NCBI GenBank assembly: GCA_963702155.1
Contig: OY969717.1
Location: 496,001 to 560,000 of the forward strand
Length of the DNA stretch: 64,000 nucleotides
From: G963702155 sp963702155
GTDB lineage: Bacteria > Pseudomonadota > Alphaproteobacteria > Micavibrionales > Micavibrionaceae
Direction of reading: 5' to 3'
Positions 17,785-26,317 of this stretch are shown in pieces. A program made the position numbers and the translations under genes. The notes below the pieces were generated by a model. That model was not told the origin of the DNA. It was given only the letters and a program-made list of their open reading frames with translations, and did not search any database. The number at the start of each line of letters is the position of its first letter. Within the stretch, counting starts at the first letter, position 1.

Positions 17785-17851
17785 CTTGGGCACTGACAAT
17801 ATAAAAGTCAGTGGAAATTTGAATGCAAACTATGGTATTAAAAAGCCCAAG
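17785..17851 (+). promoter_or_regulatory. Structured leader upstream of dapF
   Basis: Two nested perfect inverted repeats lie just before dapF: CTTGGGC (17785-17791) with GCCCAAG (17845-17851), and inside it ACTGAC (17792-17797) with GTCAGT (17807-17812). Both pair without mismatch and the second stem continues directly from the first. There is no T-run, so it is not a simple terminator. It could be an RNA leader controlling dapF. It does not match the 4.5S RNA core, the lysine riboswitch or other elements I can recall. Confidence 0.4.
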
Positions 17852-17872
17852 TCAAGAAAAAGCAGATATAAA

Positions 17873-18685
17873 ATGACTAAATTTATAAAAATGCATGGAC
17901 TAGGCAACGACTTTGTAATCTTCGATCACAGAAACGGCACACATGCATACTTTACAGAAGATCAAATACGACTAATCAGCGATCGCCGTCTAGGTGTCGG
18001 CTGTAATCAATTTATCGTGATGGAGCATAGCACAGGCGCAGATTTTTTTATGCGCATATATAATAGTGACGGCTCGGTTTCGGAAGCTTGCGGCAATGCT
18101 ACCCGCTGCGTTGCTGATAGATACATGAAGGAGCAGGGCACAGATCAATGCATAATAGATACGCTCGCCGGACACGTACATTGCTGGAAACACGATGATT
18201 TTATTGCGGTTGATATGGGCGCGCCTCGTTATAAGTGGCATGAAATACCGCTAAGCCATGAAACAGATACGCTATCTTTACCTATCGAAGTTGACAACAT
18301 AAAAAATCCCGTAGCGGTTTCGATGGGTAATCCGCACTGCGTATGTTTTGTGAAAGATTTGAATATAGTCGATACCAATAAAACAGGACAAAAACTTGAA
18401 AATTATGACCTATTCCCAAATAAAACAAACGTACAGTTCGCAAAAATCATAGATAAAAACAATATCCGCATTAAAATTTGGGAACGCGGTGCGGGCTATA
18501 CTATGGCATCCGGCTCATCATCATGTGCGGTACTAACCGCCGCCGTACGTCGTGGTTTAACGGATAGAAAAGCAAACATCATTATGGATGGCGGAACATT
18601 AACCATTGAATGGAAGAAAGACACAAACCATATTCACATGATCGGCCCCGTGGCGTACGTGTTTGAAGGTAACCTAAAGGTATAA
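17873..18685 (+). CDS. dapF: Diaminopimelate epimerase (altered second active-site motif)
   Basis: DapF interconverts LL- and meso-diaminopimelate for lysine and cell-wall synthesis, using a pair of cysteines. The 270-residue protein begins FIKMHGLGNDFVIFDHR. The first Cys motif is EACGNATRCVA. The second, normally (A)CGTGAC, reads ERGAGYTMASGSSSCAVL, so the expected catalytic cysteine is a serine. The start at 17873 follows from the family N-terminus; an upstream in-frame ATG at 17786 would read through the hairpin leader. It is followed closely by the AstE-like gene. Confidence 0.9.
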   Translation: MTKFIKMHGLGNDFVIFDHRNGTHAYFTEDQIRLISDRRLGVGCNQFIVMEHSTGADFFMRIYNSDGSVSEACGNATRCVADRYMKEQGTDQCIIDTLAGHVHCWKHDDFIAVDMGAPRYKWHEIPLSHETDTLSLPIEVDNIKNPVAVSMGNPHCVCFVKDLNIVDTNKTGQKLENYDLFPNKTNVQFAKIIDKNNIRIKIWERGAGYTMASGSSSCAVLTAAVRRGLTDRKANIIMDGGTLTIEWKKDTNHIHMIGPVAYVFEGNLKV

Positions 18686-18695
18686 AAGGACAGAA

Positions 18696-19610
18696 ATGGA
18701 AGAAAAATATTCAAATCCTGAAATCATTACATACAAAGGCGAAGAGAATGGCCCTGTATTAACGATTCTTGGCGCAGTCCACGGCAGTGAGCCATGCGGC
18801 CCAAAAGCTATAAAGCAGCTTATTAAACACATTGAAGCAGGAAAAATAAAAATTAATCGTGGTACACTTGTTTTAATGCCTGTGGTCAATACACTAGCCT
18901 TTGAAAGGGGAATACGTTTTGTTGATCGCAATTTAAACCGACATTTGTACCCCAAAGACAACCCGCAAAATTACGAAGATCATCTCGATCTGGTTCTATG
19001 TCCTGTTCTCGAAAAAACGGACTATTTGCTTGACCTGCATTCTTATCAGTCCGAAGGCGATGCGTTCATATTTGTCGGCGCGCGCGATGCGAACACAATT
19101 AAATATGTACGGGCATTAGGAATCCCCAGAACAATATATGGCTGGTCAGAGGCCGTCGTCGCAAATGATAGTGTTACAGATAAGCGTCAAGCCATAGGGA
19201 CAACCGAATATGCACGCGAGCACGGCGCGATTGGCGTAACGCTCGAATGCGGAAATCACAATCATCCACGCGCAGCTGATGTTGGCCTGACCGCGAGTTT
19301 AAATGCTCTCAAATATCTGAAAATGTCAGAGATAAGCAAAAGTCTCTATCCAGAAAACCTTCCCAATGAAGGCGAGTATGATATTCAGCTAAAAGGCGCA
19401 CTTATACGTACAGATGAAAATGACGGCCAAATGGCGCAAGACTGGAAAAACATGCATCCGGTCAAAAAAGGAGACACCCTTGTACACTATCAGAACAGCG
19501 AAGATGTCGTTATGCCGGAAGACGGTTTTGTTATACTCCCTGCAAAAAAAACAGTCAAAGGCGAATCTTGGATGTTTTGGGGCATCGAAAAACCATTAGT
19601 AACCGAATAA
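18696..19610 (+). CDS. Succinylglutamate desuccinylase/aspartoacylase-family zinc peptidase
   Basis: The 304-residue protein belongs to the M14-like AstE/AspA family. Zinc ligands are visible as HGSEPCG (His, Glu) near residue 29 and DLHSYQ near 113. VNTLAFERGIRFVDRNLNRHL matches the family substrate-binding arginine segment, and the catalytic Glu lies in VTLECGNH. The C-terminal 80 residues form a barrel-like domain. It sits between dapF and mtaB, ten bases after dapF. The substrate is unknown; deacylation of an N-acyl amino acid is the family reaction. Confidence 0.85.
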   Translation: MEEKYSNPEIITYKGEENGPVLTILGAVHGSEPCGPKAIKQLIKHIEAGKIKINRGTLVLMPVVNTLAFERGIRFVDRNLNRHLYPKDNPQNYEDHLDLVLCPVLEKTDYLLDLHSYQSEGDAFIFVGARDANTIKYVRALGIPRTIYGWSEAVVANDSVTDKRQAIGTTEYAREHGAIGVTLECGNHNHPRAADVGLTASLNALKYLKMSEISKSLYPENLPNEGEYDIQLKGALIRTDENDGQMAQDWKNMHPVKKGDTLVHYQNSEDVVMPEDGFVILPAKKTVKGESWMFWGIEKPLVTE

Positions 19611-19663
19611 AGCTTAAAAGTTCAAAAAGTTGACGCTTCATCAAATTAGCGATAAGAAAAAGC

Positions 19664-20929
19664 ATGAAATCAGAAGATATACAGAGTAAATCACCCGAAG
19701 TCGTCACATTTGGTTGCCGCCTCAATACATATGAGTCGGAAGTTATAAAAAAACATGCGCAAAATGCTGGTTTAAAAGACGCCATTATATTTAATACCTG
19801 TGCCGTTACTAAAGAGGCCGAACGCCAAGCCAAACAAGCCATAAGACGCGCAAAACGAGATAATCCACAAAGCCGTATCATAGTCACAGGCTGCGCTGCC
19901 CAAATTGATCCACATAACTACGCACAAATGGAAGAAGTCGACCAGATAATCGGTAACGACCTTAAATTAAATCCCGAAACATGGGGGCTAAAATTACCGG
20001 ATAAAGTGCTTGTAAATGATATCATGTCCGTAAAAGAGACGGCCAGTCATCTGATACAGGGGTTTGAAAACCAAAGCCGCGCGTTTATACAAGTTCAAAA
20101 CGGATGCGACCACAGGTGTACGTTTTGTATAATCCCCTATGGTCGCGGGAATTCACGCTCTGTCCCGATTGGAGAGATCGTTAAACAGGTGCGTACGCTT
20201 GTTCAAACCGGGTATAAAGAAATCGTATTAACAGGTGTAGATGTAACATCTTATGGCCCTGATCTACCCGGCAGCCCGACCTTTGGCCAAATGATCCGCC
20301 GCGTTCTGGCGCTTGTACCTGAATTGCCGAGATTGCGACTATCTTCTCTCGATCCGGTCGAGATTGATGATGACCTATGGCGTTTGATCGCTGAGGAGGC
20401 GCGCCTGATGCCACATTTGCATATGTCTTTGCAGGCGGGCGACAATATGATCTTAAAACGCATGAAACGCCGCCACCTGCGCGAAGATGCCATAGAAATG
20501 TGCCGCCGTGCGCGGGAATACAGACCCGATATAAGCTTTGGGGCGGATATCATTGCCGGTTTTCCAACTGAAACTGACGATATGTTTAAAAATACAGCGC
20601 GTATTATCGAGGAGTGTGATTTAACATTTTTACACATTTTCCCATATTCAGAGCGTGAAGGCACACCAGCCGCAAAAATGCCGCAGGTTGATTCGCAAAT
20701 AAGAAAGCAACGCGCCAAACACCTTCGTGATTTAGGAAACATACAGTTGAAAAAACACTTAAAGTATAACTTAAATAAAAAAATGCAAGTTATTGTAGAA
20801 AAAGACAGCTTTGGAAGATCTGAGTATTTTACACCCATCCGTATCGATAAAGAATTAAAACCAGGCAGTATGGTAAATGTAAAAACACATACACTAAATA
20901 AAAAACATTTAACAGCAAGTATAGTTTAG
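19664..20929 (+). CDS. mtaB: tRNA t6A37 methylthiotransferase MtaB
   Basis: MtaB adds a methylthio group to t6A37 of tRNA. The 421-residue protein has the N-terminal UPF0004 domain with cluster cysteines in TFGCRLNTYES, FNTCAVTKEAE and VTGCAAQ. The radical-SAM motif NGCDHRCTFCIIPYGRG (CxxxCxxC) follows at about 148. The C-terminal TRAM domain is present (MQVIVEKDS to HLTASIV). The dapF-mtaB-ftsY order is typical of alphaproteobacteria, here with one gene inserted on each side of mtaB. Confidence 0.95.
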   Translation: MKSEDIQSKSPEVVTFGCRLNTYESEVIKKHAQNAGLKDAIIFNTCAVTKEAERQAKQAIRRAKRDNPQSRIIVTGCAAQIDPHNYAQMEEVDQIIGNDLKLNPETWGLKLPDKVLVNDIMSVKETASHLIQGFENQSRAFIQVQNGCDHRCTFCIIPYGRGNSRSVPIGEIVKQVRTLVQTGYKEIVLTGVDVTSYGPDLPGSPTFGQMIRRVLALVPELPRLRLSSLDPVEIDDDLWRLIAEEARLMPHLHMSLQAGDNMILKRMKRRHLREDAIEMCRRAREYRPDISFGADIIAGFPTETDDMFKNTARIIEECDLTFLHIFPYSEREGTPAAKMPQVDSQIRKQRAKHLRDLGNIQLKKHLKYNLNKKMQVIVEKDSFGRSEYFTPIRIDKELKPGSMVNVKTHTLNKKHLTASIV

Positions 20930-20942
20930 GTAATATTTTCAA

Positions 20943-21641
20943 ATGAGTATAAAGATTTTATTATATTTTACTTTACTTTTGTGCTTTTCTATTTCTAGCG
21001 CATTTGCGCAATCACAAACACGTTGCCGCGAAAAAAAACGATTTCAAAGCAAAATAAGTATAGAATTGGAAAATAACGGTACAACTTATAACTATAGCAA
21101 ATCAGCAGGTGCTTTAAAAAAAGAGGCCAAGAGATATGGCCGTATGAAATTAAAAAAACGAAGATGGCACGATTTGGAGAAACGCGGTGCAGCGTACTCT
21201 CAAACTGAAATTGATATTGACGGGTCTACGCGCTATGTTGCGCTTCGTTATGATAAATATGGCGTATATCTATGCCCTTTTGTAGAAAAAGTTCACCTAA
21301 CAGCCAGTATCGACAATAAAATCAATATCGCGAACAAATACGAAAAAGGCACGTGCAAATTCAACACACTTTTAAAACGACAACAAGAAAACGCACGAAG
21401 AAACGAGAAAATAGTGGTAAAAGCCTTGGCAAAGTTAAAAACAGATATGCCAACCATAATAGCAATGTCAGAAGACACATACATAGATAGAAGTGTTGTG
21501 GATAGCGGTTTTCAAATTCTCATTGATAAAATAGACGATGCAATGGATGTATATTTATCATATATGATGGATGATATAAAAAAACAAAGCAAGGAAGCCA
21601 AAGCCAATTATATATCTGTAGATAAAGTATGCAGAAAATAG
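20943..21641 (+). CDS. Exported hypothetical protein
   Basis: A 232-residue protein with a clear signal peptide (LLYFTLLLCFSISSAFAQSQ, cleavage after AFA). The mature part is strongly basic, with four cysteines at about 27, 113, 143 and 230 that could pair. A segment TEIDIDGSTRYVALRYDKYG may be beta-stranded and the rest helical. It lies 14 bases after mtaB and 35 before ftsY, so it is in the operon. I do not recognise a family; periplasmic location is likely. Confidence 0.65.
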   Translation: MSIKILLYFTLLLCFSISSAFAQSQTRCREKKRFQSKISIELENNGTTYNYSKSAGALKKEAKRYGRMKLKKRRWHDLEKRGAAYSQTEIDIDGSTRYVALRYDKYGVYLCPFVEKVHLTASIDNKINIANKYEKGTCKFNTLLKRQQENARRNEKIVVKALAKLKTDMPTIIAMSEDTYIDRSVVDSGFQILIDKIDDAMDVYLSYMMDDIKKQSKEAKANYISVDKVCRK

Positions 21642-21675
21642 TAATATGCACGTACAATTCAAAAGGTAAAAAATC

Positions 21676-22857
21676 ATGGTTTTCTGGCGCAAGAAGAAAA
21701 ATCAAAAAGAGCAGGAGCAAGACGAGCAGGACGATAGGTTACTCCATCATCCTGGCGAACCTCAAATTGAGCTGCCAACAGAATATGAAGCAGAGCTTGA
21801 TGATGAAATAAAACATGAGTTACAAAAGTCTGAAAGCGAAATCATCGAAACGCTACAACAAACGCCTATTGTTAAATTGTCTGATACGGCCAAGGCTGAA
21901 GAAAAAGAAGAATTCGCCGATGACAGCGCGCAAGTCGGCTGGTTATTTCGTTTAACGGGTGGTTTGTCTAAATCTTCGACCAAATTAACACGCGGCATTG
22001 CCGATGCGATCACTAAAAAGAAACTTGATCAGGAAACACTCGATAATTTGGAAGATATCTTGATCGAAGCTGATTTAGGCCCGCAAACGGCTGCAAAAAT
22101 TATCGAGAATTTTTCAAAAGATCGCTTTGGTCAAGATGTTGATGAGAATGATATTAATGAAGCACTTGCCGCGCAAATGACGGAAATTTTGAAACCGGTC
22201 GCTAAACCCCTGATTATTACCAAACCTGAGAGTGGACCGTACGTTATTTTGGTATGCGGCGTAAATGGCGCAGGTAAAACAACCAGTATAGGAAAATTGG
22301 CAAGCCAACTACACCATGGTCAAGGTTTGAAAGTGGCTATGGCTGCAGGTGATACATTTCGCGCGGCTGCAGTGGAGCAGCTTTCTGAATGGGCGGCACG
22401 TACAGATAGTCTCTTTATTTCAAAAGACATCGGCGCAGATTCAGCATCTGTTGCATACGAATTATACGAAAAAGCAGTGCAAGAAGATGTCGACGTTCTT
22501 CTTATCGATACGGCTGGTCGCTTGCAAAATAAGAAAAACCTTATGGCCGAGCTTGAAAAAATTGTACGTGTCTTAAAGAAAAAAAATGAAACACTGCCAC
22601 ATGCAACGATTTTAGTGTTAGACGCTACAACGGGTCAAAATGCGTATTCACAGTTGGAAACCTTTAAAGATATGGTCAATATCACGGGCTTAATTGTAAC
22701 AAAATTGGATGGTTCAGCCAAAGGTGGCGTTCTCATTGGTCTTGCGGATCGCTTCGGTGTACCTGTGCACGCTATAGGGGTGGGCGAGAGCGTTGAAGAT
22801 ATGCAAGCATTTAGTGCCGAAGGCTATGCTAAATCTCTTACCGGACTATCTTCTTAA
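21676..22857 (+). CDS. ftsY: Signal recognition particle receptor FtsY
   Basis: FtsY is the membrane-associated GTPase that receives the SRP-ribosome complex. The 393-residue protein has a variable acidic N-terminal A region (residues 1-90, Glu/Gln-rich), then the NG domain with GVNGAGKTTSIGKLA, DTAGRLQNKKNLM, TKLDGSAKGG and the closing GVGESVEDMQAF. It is the last gene of the dapF cluster, and its partner Ffh lies 4 kb away on the opposite strand. Confidence 0.97.
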   Translation: MVFWRKKKNQKEQEQDEQDDRLLHHPGEPQIELPTEYEAELDDEIKHELQKSESEIIETLQQTPIVKLSDTAKAEEKEEFADDSAQVGWLFRLTGGLSKSSTKLTRGIADAITKKKLDQETLDNLEDILIEADLGPQTAAKIIENFSKDRFGQDVDENDINEALAAQMTEILKPVAKPLIITKPESGPYVILVCGVNGAGKTTSIGKLASQLHHGQGLKVAMAAGDTFRAAAVEQLSEWAARTDSLFISKDIGADSASVAYELYEKAVQEDVDVLLIDTAGRLQNKKNLMAELEKIVRVLKKKNETLPHATILVLDATTGQNAYSQLETFKDMVNITGLIVTKLDGSAKGGVLIGLADRFGVPVHAIGVGESVEDMQAFSAEGYAKSLTGLSS

Positions 22858-22960
22858 GTTTTTTAATATTAGTATAATTCATAAGCATTCATTAATTGCT
22901 TTTGATATATACTATTACATACTATTTTATATATAACAGTAAGATAAGACACGTACACCT

Positions 22961-24469
22961 ATGCCTGATTTTTTGAAACCGATGAAAACAAAAAAGTTAA
23001 AAACAGCTGAAAGCGTTTTTGCACATGTGGACAAAATATATACCGAACAAATTGATCATCTCCGTGATCGCTTTCAGGATTTTATTGAAAATAAAATCAA
23101 TGCAGGAGAAAAAGTACAATCATTTTATCCATACGTACGTATTCAAACAAAATTCGCAGCCCGGCGCGACTCTCGGCTATCATATGGGTTTGTTTCAAAA
23201 CCGGGCACATACAGTACAACCATAACCCGTCCAGATATTTTTAAAGAATACTTTATTGAACAATTCAAACAGCTATTGACCAATCATGAAGCTGCCATTG
23301 AGGTGGGTTTAAGTAATACCCCGATCCCTGTACATTTTGCTTTGGGTGAAAGCTTTCATCTAGAAGGGGAGTTATCACCAGAACAACTGGCAAACCTGCC
23401 TGAGATTTTTGATGTCCCGAATTTGGATATAATGGATGATGAGATTGCAAATTCGACATATATAGCACAAGTGAAAGCCGACCTGCCTCTATCCCTTTTT
23501 ACAGCACCTCGTGTGGACATAAGCTTACAGAGGCTTCGCCACTATAGCGGAACATCCGCAACTCATTTTCAAAATTTTGTAATTTTTACTAATTATCAAT
23601 TCTATATCGACCAGTTTGTTACGATTTGTCGTGATTTGATGACAAAGACAGAAGATCCGGCTTTAAAAAAAGAGCGCTCTCAATTTCTGTCATTTGTAGA
23701 GCCGGGTAGTCCTATGCACCAAAACGAGAATATTGAAACCCAAGATACAGAAGAGCACACGTATTCCGCCGGACGCATGCCGCAAATGCCCGCATATCAT
23801 TTAAAAATGCCCAATAATACAGGTATTACAATGGTAAATATCGGTGTAGGCCCATCTAATGCCAAAACAATAACCGATCATATTGCCGTTTTAAGGCCGC
23901 ACGCATGGCTTATGTTGGGGCATTGTGCAGGGCTTAGAAATTCTCAGCGCCTTGGTGACTATGTACTTGCGCATGGGTATTTACGTGAAGATAATATTTT
24001 AGATGAAGACTTATCCCCTAGCATTCCAATACCCCCATTGGCCGAAATACAAATGGCGCTTGAAAAGGCGGTGCAGGAAGTAACGGGAAAAAAAGGATAT
24101 GAAACCAAAAGCGTTATGCGGACAGGAACCGTTGCGACAACAGATGACCGAAATTGGGAATTAAGATCGACAATTCGTCAAAACCGCCGCCTGAGCCAGA
24201 GCAGGGCAATCGCCATGGATATGGAATCAGGCACAATCGCGGCCAACGGTTTCCGTTTTCGTGTACCTTATGGCACTCTTCTATGTGTCTCTGATAAACC
24301 GTTACACGGACAATTAAAGCTTCCCGGCATGGCGGACACATTCTACCGCGAGCGTGTAGAGCAGCATTTACAAATTGGTCTGCTTACAATGACGCTATTG
24401 CGCGACCTCGAGCCTGAAAAACTACATAGTCGCAAGCTACGCAGTTTTAATGAAGTGGCGTTTCAATAG
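22961..24469 (+). CDS. amn: AMP nucleosidase
   Basis: Amn hydrolyses AMP to adenine and ribose 5-phosphate and helps set adenylate levels. The 502-residue length matches the long bacterial form with an N-terminal regulatory domain. The C-terminal nucleoside phosphorylase-like fold shows VNIGVGPSNAKTITDHIAVL, MLGHCAGLRNSQRLGDYVLA and AMDMESGTIAANGFRFRVPY. It is preceded by 103 bases with a TATAAT-like box, so it is probably transcribed on its own. Confidence 0.93.
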   Translation: MPDFLKPMKTKKLKTAESVFAHVDKIYTEQIDHLRDRFQDFIENKINAGEKVQSFYPYVRIQTKFAARRDSRLSYGFVSKPGTYSTTITRPDIFKEYFIEQFKQLLTNHEAAIEVGLSNTPIPVHFALGESFHLEGELSPEQLANLPEIFDVPNLDIMDDEIANSTYIAQVKADLPLSLFTAPRVDISLQRLRHYSGTSATHFQNFVIFTNYQFYIDQFVTICRDLMTKTEDPALKKERSQFLSFVEPGSPMHQNENIETQDTEEHTYSAGRMPQMPAYHLKMPNNTGITMVNIGVGPSNAKTITDHIAVLRPHAWLMLGHCAGLRNSQRLGDYVLAHGYLREDNILDEDLSPSIPIPPLAEIQMALEKAVQEVTGKKGYETKSVMRTGTVATTDDRNWELRSTIRQNRRLSQSRAIAMDMESGTIAANGFRFRVPYGTLLCVSDKPLHGQLKLPGMADTFYRERVEQHLQIGLLTMTLLRDLEPEKLHSRKLRSFNEVAFQ

Positions 24470-24488
24470 GGTGGGATACTCATAACAA

Positions 24489-24519
24489 ACAAAAAAGCAG
24501 GACAAAAAATCCTACTTAT
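24489..24519 (+). terminator. Weak terminator-like hairpin after amn
   Basis: AAGCAGGA and TCCTACTT can pair around an A-rich loop, with one C/A mismatch. An A-run precedes the stem but the downstream side is not a clean T-run, so it may work mainly for the minus-strand gene ending at 24547. Confidence 0.4.
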
Positions 24520-24546
24520 CAAAAATAATAATAAATATAAATAATA

Positions 24547-24828
24547 TTAAACATTAATATCTAAAACAGAGCCACGCTGGCCACTTGAGGACCCGGAAAA
24601 GCTTTCAAAACTTACTGATGATTGGTTTCGCACATTTACATCCCCATTTAAATCATCTGTTTGTGTTCTTTGCGCTTGAGCAGCGCTCGCCTGACGTGTT
24701 TGCACCGTATTTTCCTTAGGCACACGCTCTTCTTGCGGCTTGTTTGCTTGCACATTGGCTTGTCCCGGTTGGAAATTATTGCTAACCTGATATTGCTGCT
24801 GTCCACCTAGTCCCGTAACTGGTCCCAT
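24547..24828 (-). CDS. Small Gln/Ser-rich protein with C-terminal GQRGSVLDINV
   Basis: 93 residues, with no signal peptide and no membrane segment, very rich in Gln, Asn, Ser and Val. The N-terminal part is unstructured in appearance (GGQQQYQVSNNFQPGQ). The last residues, GQRGSVLDINV, look like a short hydrophobic docking tail. It is convergent with amn and divergent from the DUF2336 gene. It cannot be assigned to a family and its function is unknown. Confidence 0.5.
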   Translation of the reverse strand: MGPVTGLGGQQQYQVSNNFQPGQANVQANKPQEERVPKENTVQTRQASAAQAQRTQTDDLNGDVNVRNQSSVSFESFSGSSSGQRGSVLDINV

Positions 24829-25064
24829 AAGATTGTATCCTTGGATATTTGTTTAAATTATGTACGCAAATTAAATGATATAAGAAAATCTTTAATATTT
24901 TATTATAAACTAAAAATACTTCTTTTTGAAATATTTTTTAATTAGAGTATTATTTTATCAATATAATTAATTATTTGGTAATATAATAAAGGTATATAAG
25001 GTATAACGATAATAAAAAACCGCAAAAATTATTAAAGCGGTAAATAATAAAAGCGTGCGACAAG

Positions 25065-25076
25065 CCTAAGCTTAGG
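25065..25076. promoter_or_regulatory. 12-base palindrome and hairpin upstream of the DUF2336 gene
   Basis: CCTAAGCTTAGG is a perfect palindrome 43 bases before the start at 25119. Another stem, ACCGC (25019-25023) with GCGGT (25037-25041), lies just upstream. The whole 290-base divergent gap from 24829 to 25118 is otherwise A/T-rich with no supported ORF. The palindrome could be an operator for the DUF2336 gene or the divergent small gene. Confidence 0.35.
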
Positions 25077-25118
25077 AATAAATCTTAAAAAAAGGCAATC
25101 GTCGGGGAAATAAAAAAG

Positions 25119-26312
25119 ATGGATCTCAATTTTTTAGATAAATCATCATCCGTAATGCCATATTTGGTGCGGCTCTATGACAATCAAAAGCTATGCAATA
25201 TGGCTAAAGATAATAACCCAGAAGCCAGATTAGAGCTTACATCCATTATTACAGGATTGTTTGAAATTGATCTTTCTCATAATGAAAGTGAATTGGTTGC
25301 GGATGTTTTAATCGGCCTGATGCGTCAGGCAGAAAAAGATCTACGACTTGCTTTATCTGAGCGCTTGGCGGTTATGGACAATGTGCCATTACGTTTAGCG
25401 CTGAATATTGCAAATGATGAAATAGAAGTTGCAACACCAATCCTAATTAAAAATAAAGCACTCAGTGATTTAGATTTAATTTATATTATTAAATCGAAAA
25501 CACCGGCATATTGGGCAAAAATCGCGCAACGCGAGGAAATGAGTTCAAATCTTATTGATATTTTAGCTGAAACAGAAGATATCGAAACGGCCCATAATTT
25601 GGTAACCAATGACCATATTAAACTTACAGAAAAGGCTATGACAACAATTGCCAGCCTTGCACAGACTAACCCTAAATTAGCGCCACCACTTGTACATCGG
25701 GAAGAAATAACAAAAGATATTGCACAAAAACTGTATCAGCTTGTTGGTGAAGAGTTAAAGAATCATATCTCCAAGATGTTTGGCGAACTCAAAGATGAAC
25801 CTGTTGATTTGGAACAAGTCGCACAAGTCGCTGAAATCACAAAAGCCGTAGATGATATCGTGCTTGATTTCGTGGATTCCAGCAAAGCAGATGAAGAATC
25901 AAATCTTTCTCCATCTCAAGCTATGGAAAACGCGGCACAACGATATGCGGATAAAGGGCTGCTTACATCTGCACTGCTCATAAACACTTTAAAACGCGGA
26001 CAATTAAAAGAATTTATCGCTCAATTTGCATTATTCACAGGCTTAAAAAGTGAAACAGTAACTGAAATGGTCAAACAAAAAAACGGTCAGGGTCTAGCAA
26101 TCGCGTGCCGCGCTTCAGATATTATAAAGCAGGATTTCGTAACCATATTCTTGCTAACAAATCGCGCGCGTAACGGCGCATCTATGGTGAACCTGAAAGA
26201 TATGAACCGTGCAATCGGCTATTTTGACCGTGTTACAAATAAAACTGCACGCGATATTTTAGAGCACTCTAAAAACACATCCAGAACAAATATTGATAGT
26301 GCCGATATTTAA
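25119..26312 (+). CDS. DUF2336 domain protein
   Basis: A 397-residue soluble helical protein that fits DUF2336, an alphaproteobacterial family of HEAT-like repeats. Conserved spacing is seen in VADVLIGLMRQAEKDLRLALSERLA, LRLALNIANDEIEVATPIL and NKALSDLDLIYIIKSKTPAYW (each written in part). A C-terminal section (ALLINTLKRGQLKEFIAQF, then RNGASMVNLKDMNRAIGYF) is also family-like. The biochemical role of DUF2336 is unknown. It ends six bases from the convergent pgk stop. Confidence 0.85.
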   Translation: MDLNFLDKSSSVMPYLVRLYDNQKLCNMAKDNNPEARLELTSIITGLFEIDLSHNESELVADVLIGLMRQAEKDLRLALSERLAVMDNVPLRLALNIANDEIEVATPILIKNKALSDLDLIYIIKSKTPAYWAKIAQREEMSSNLIDILAETEDIETAHNLVTNDHIKLTEKAMTTIASLAQTNPKLAPPLVHREEITKDIAQKLYQLVGEELKNHISKMFGELKDEPVDLEQVAQVAEITKAVDDIVLDFVDSSKADEESNLSPSQAMENAAQRYADKGLLTSALLINTLKRGQLKEFIAQFALFTGLKSETVTEMVKQKNGQGLAIACRASDIIKQDFVTIFLLTNRARNGASMVNLKDMNRAIGYFDRVTNKTARDILEHSKNTSRTNIDSADI

Positions 26313-26317
26313 AAGGC

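Noticed and set aside
17695..17872. Possible 4.5S RNA gene next to ffh
   Set aside because: The region has stems, but the conserved SRP RNA core with GGAAGCAG-like loop is absent on either strand.
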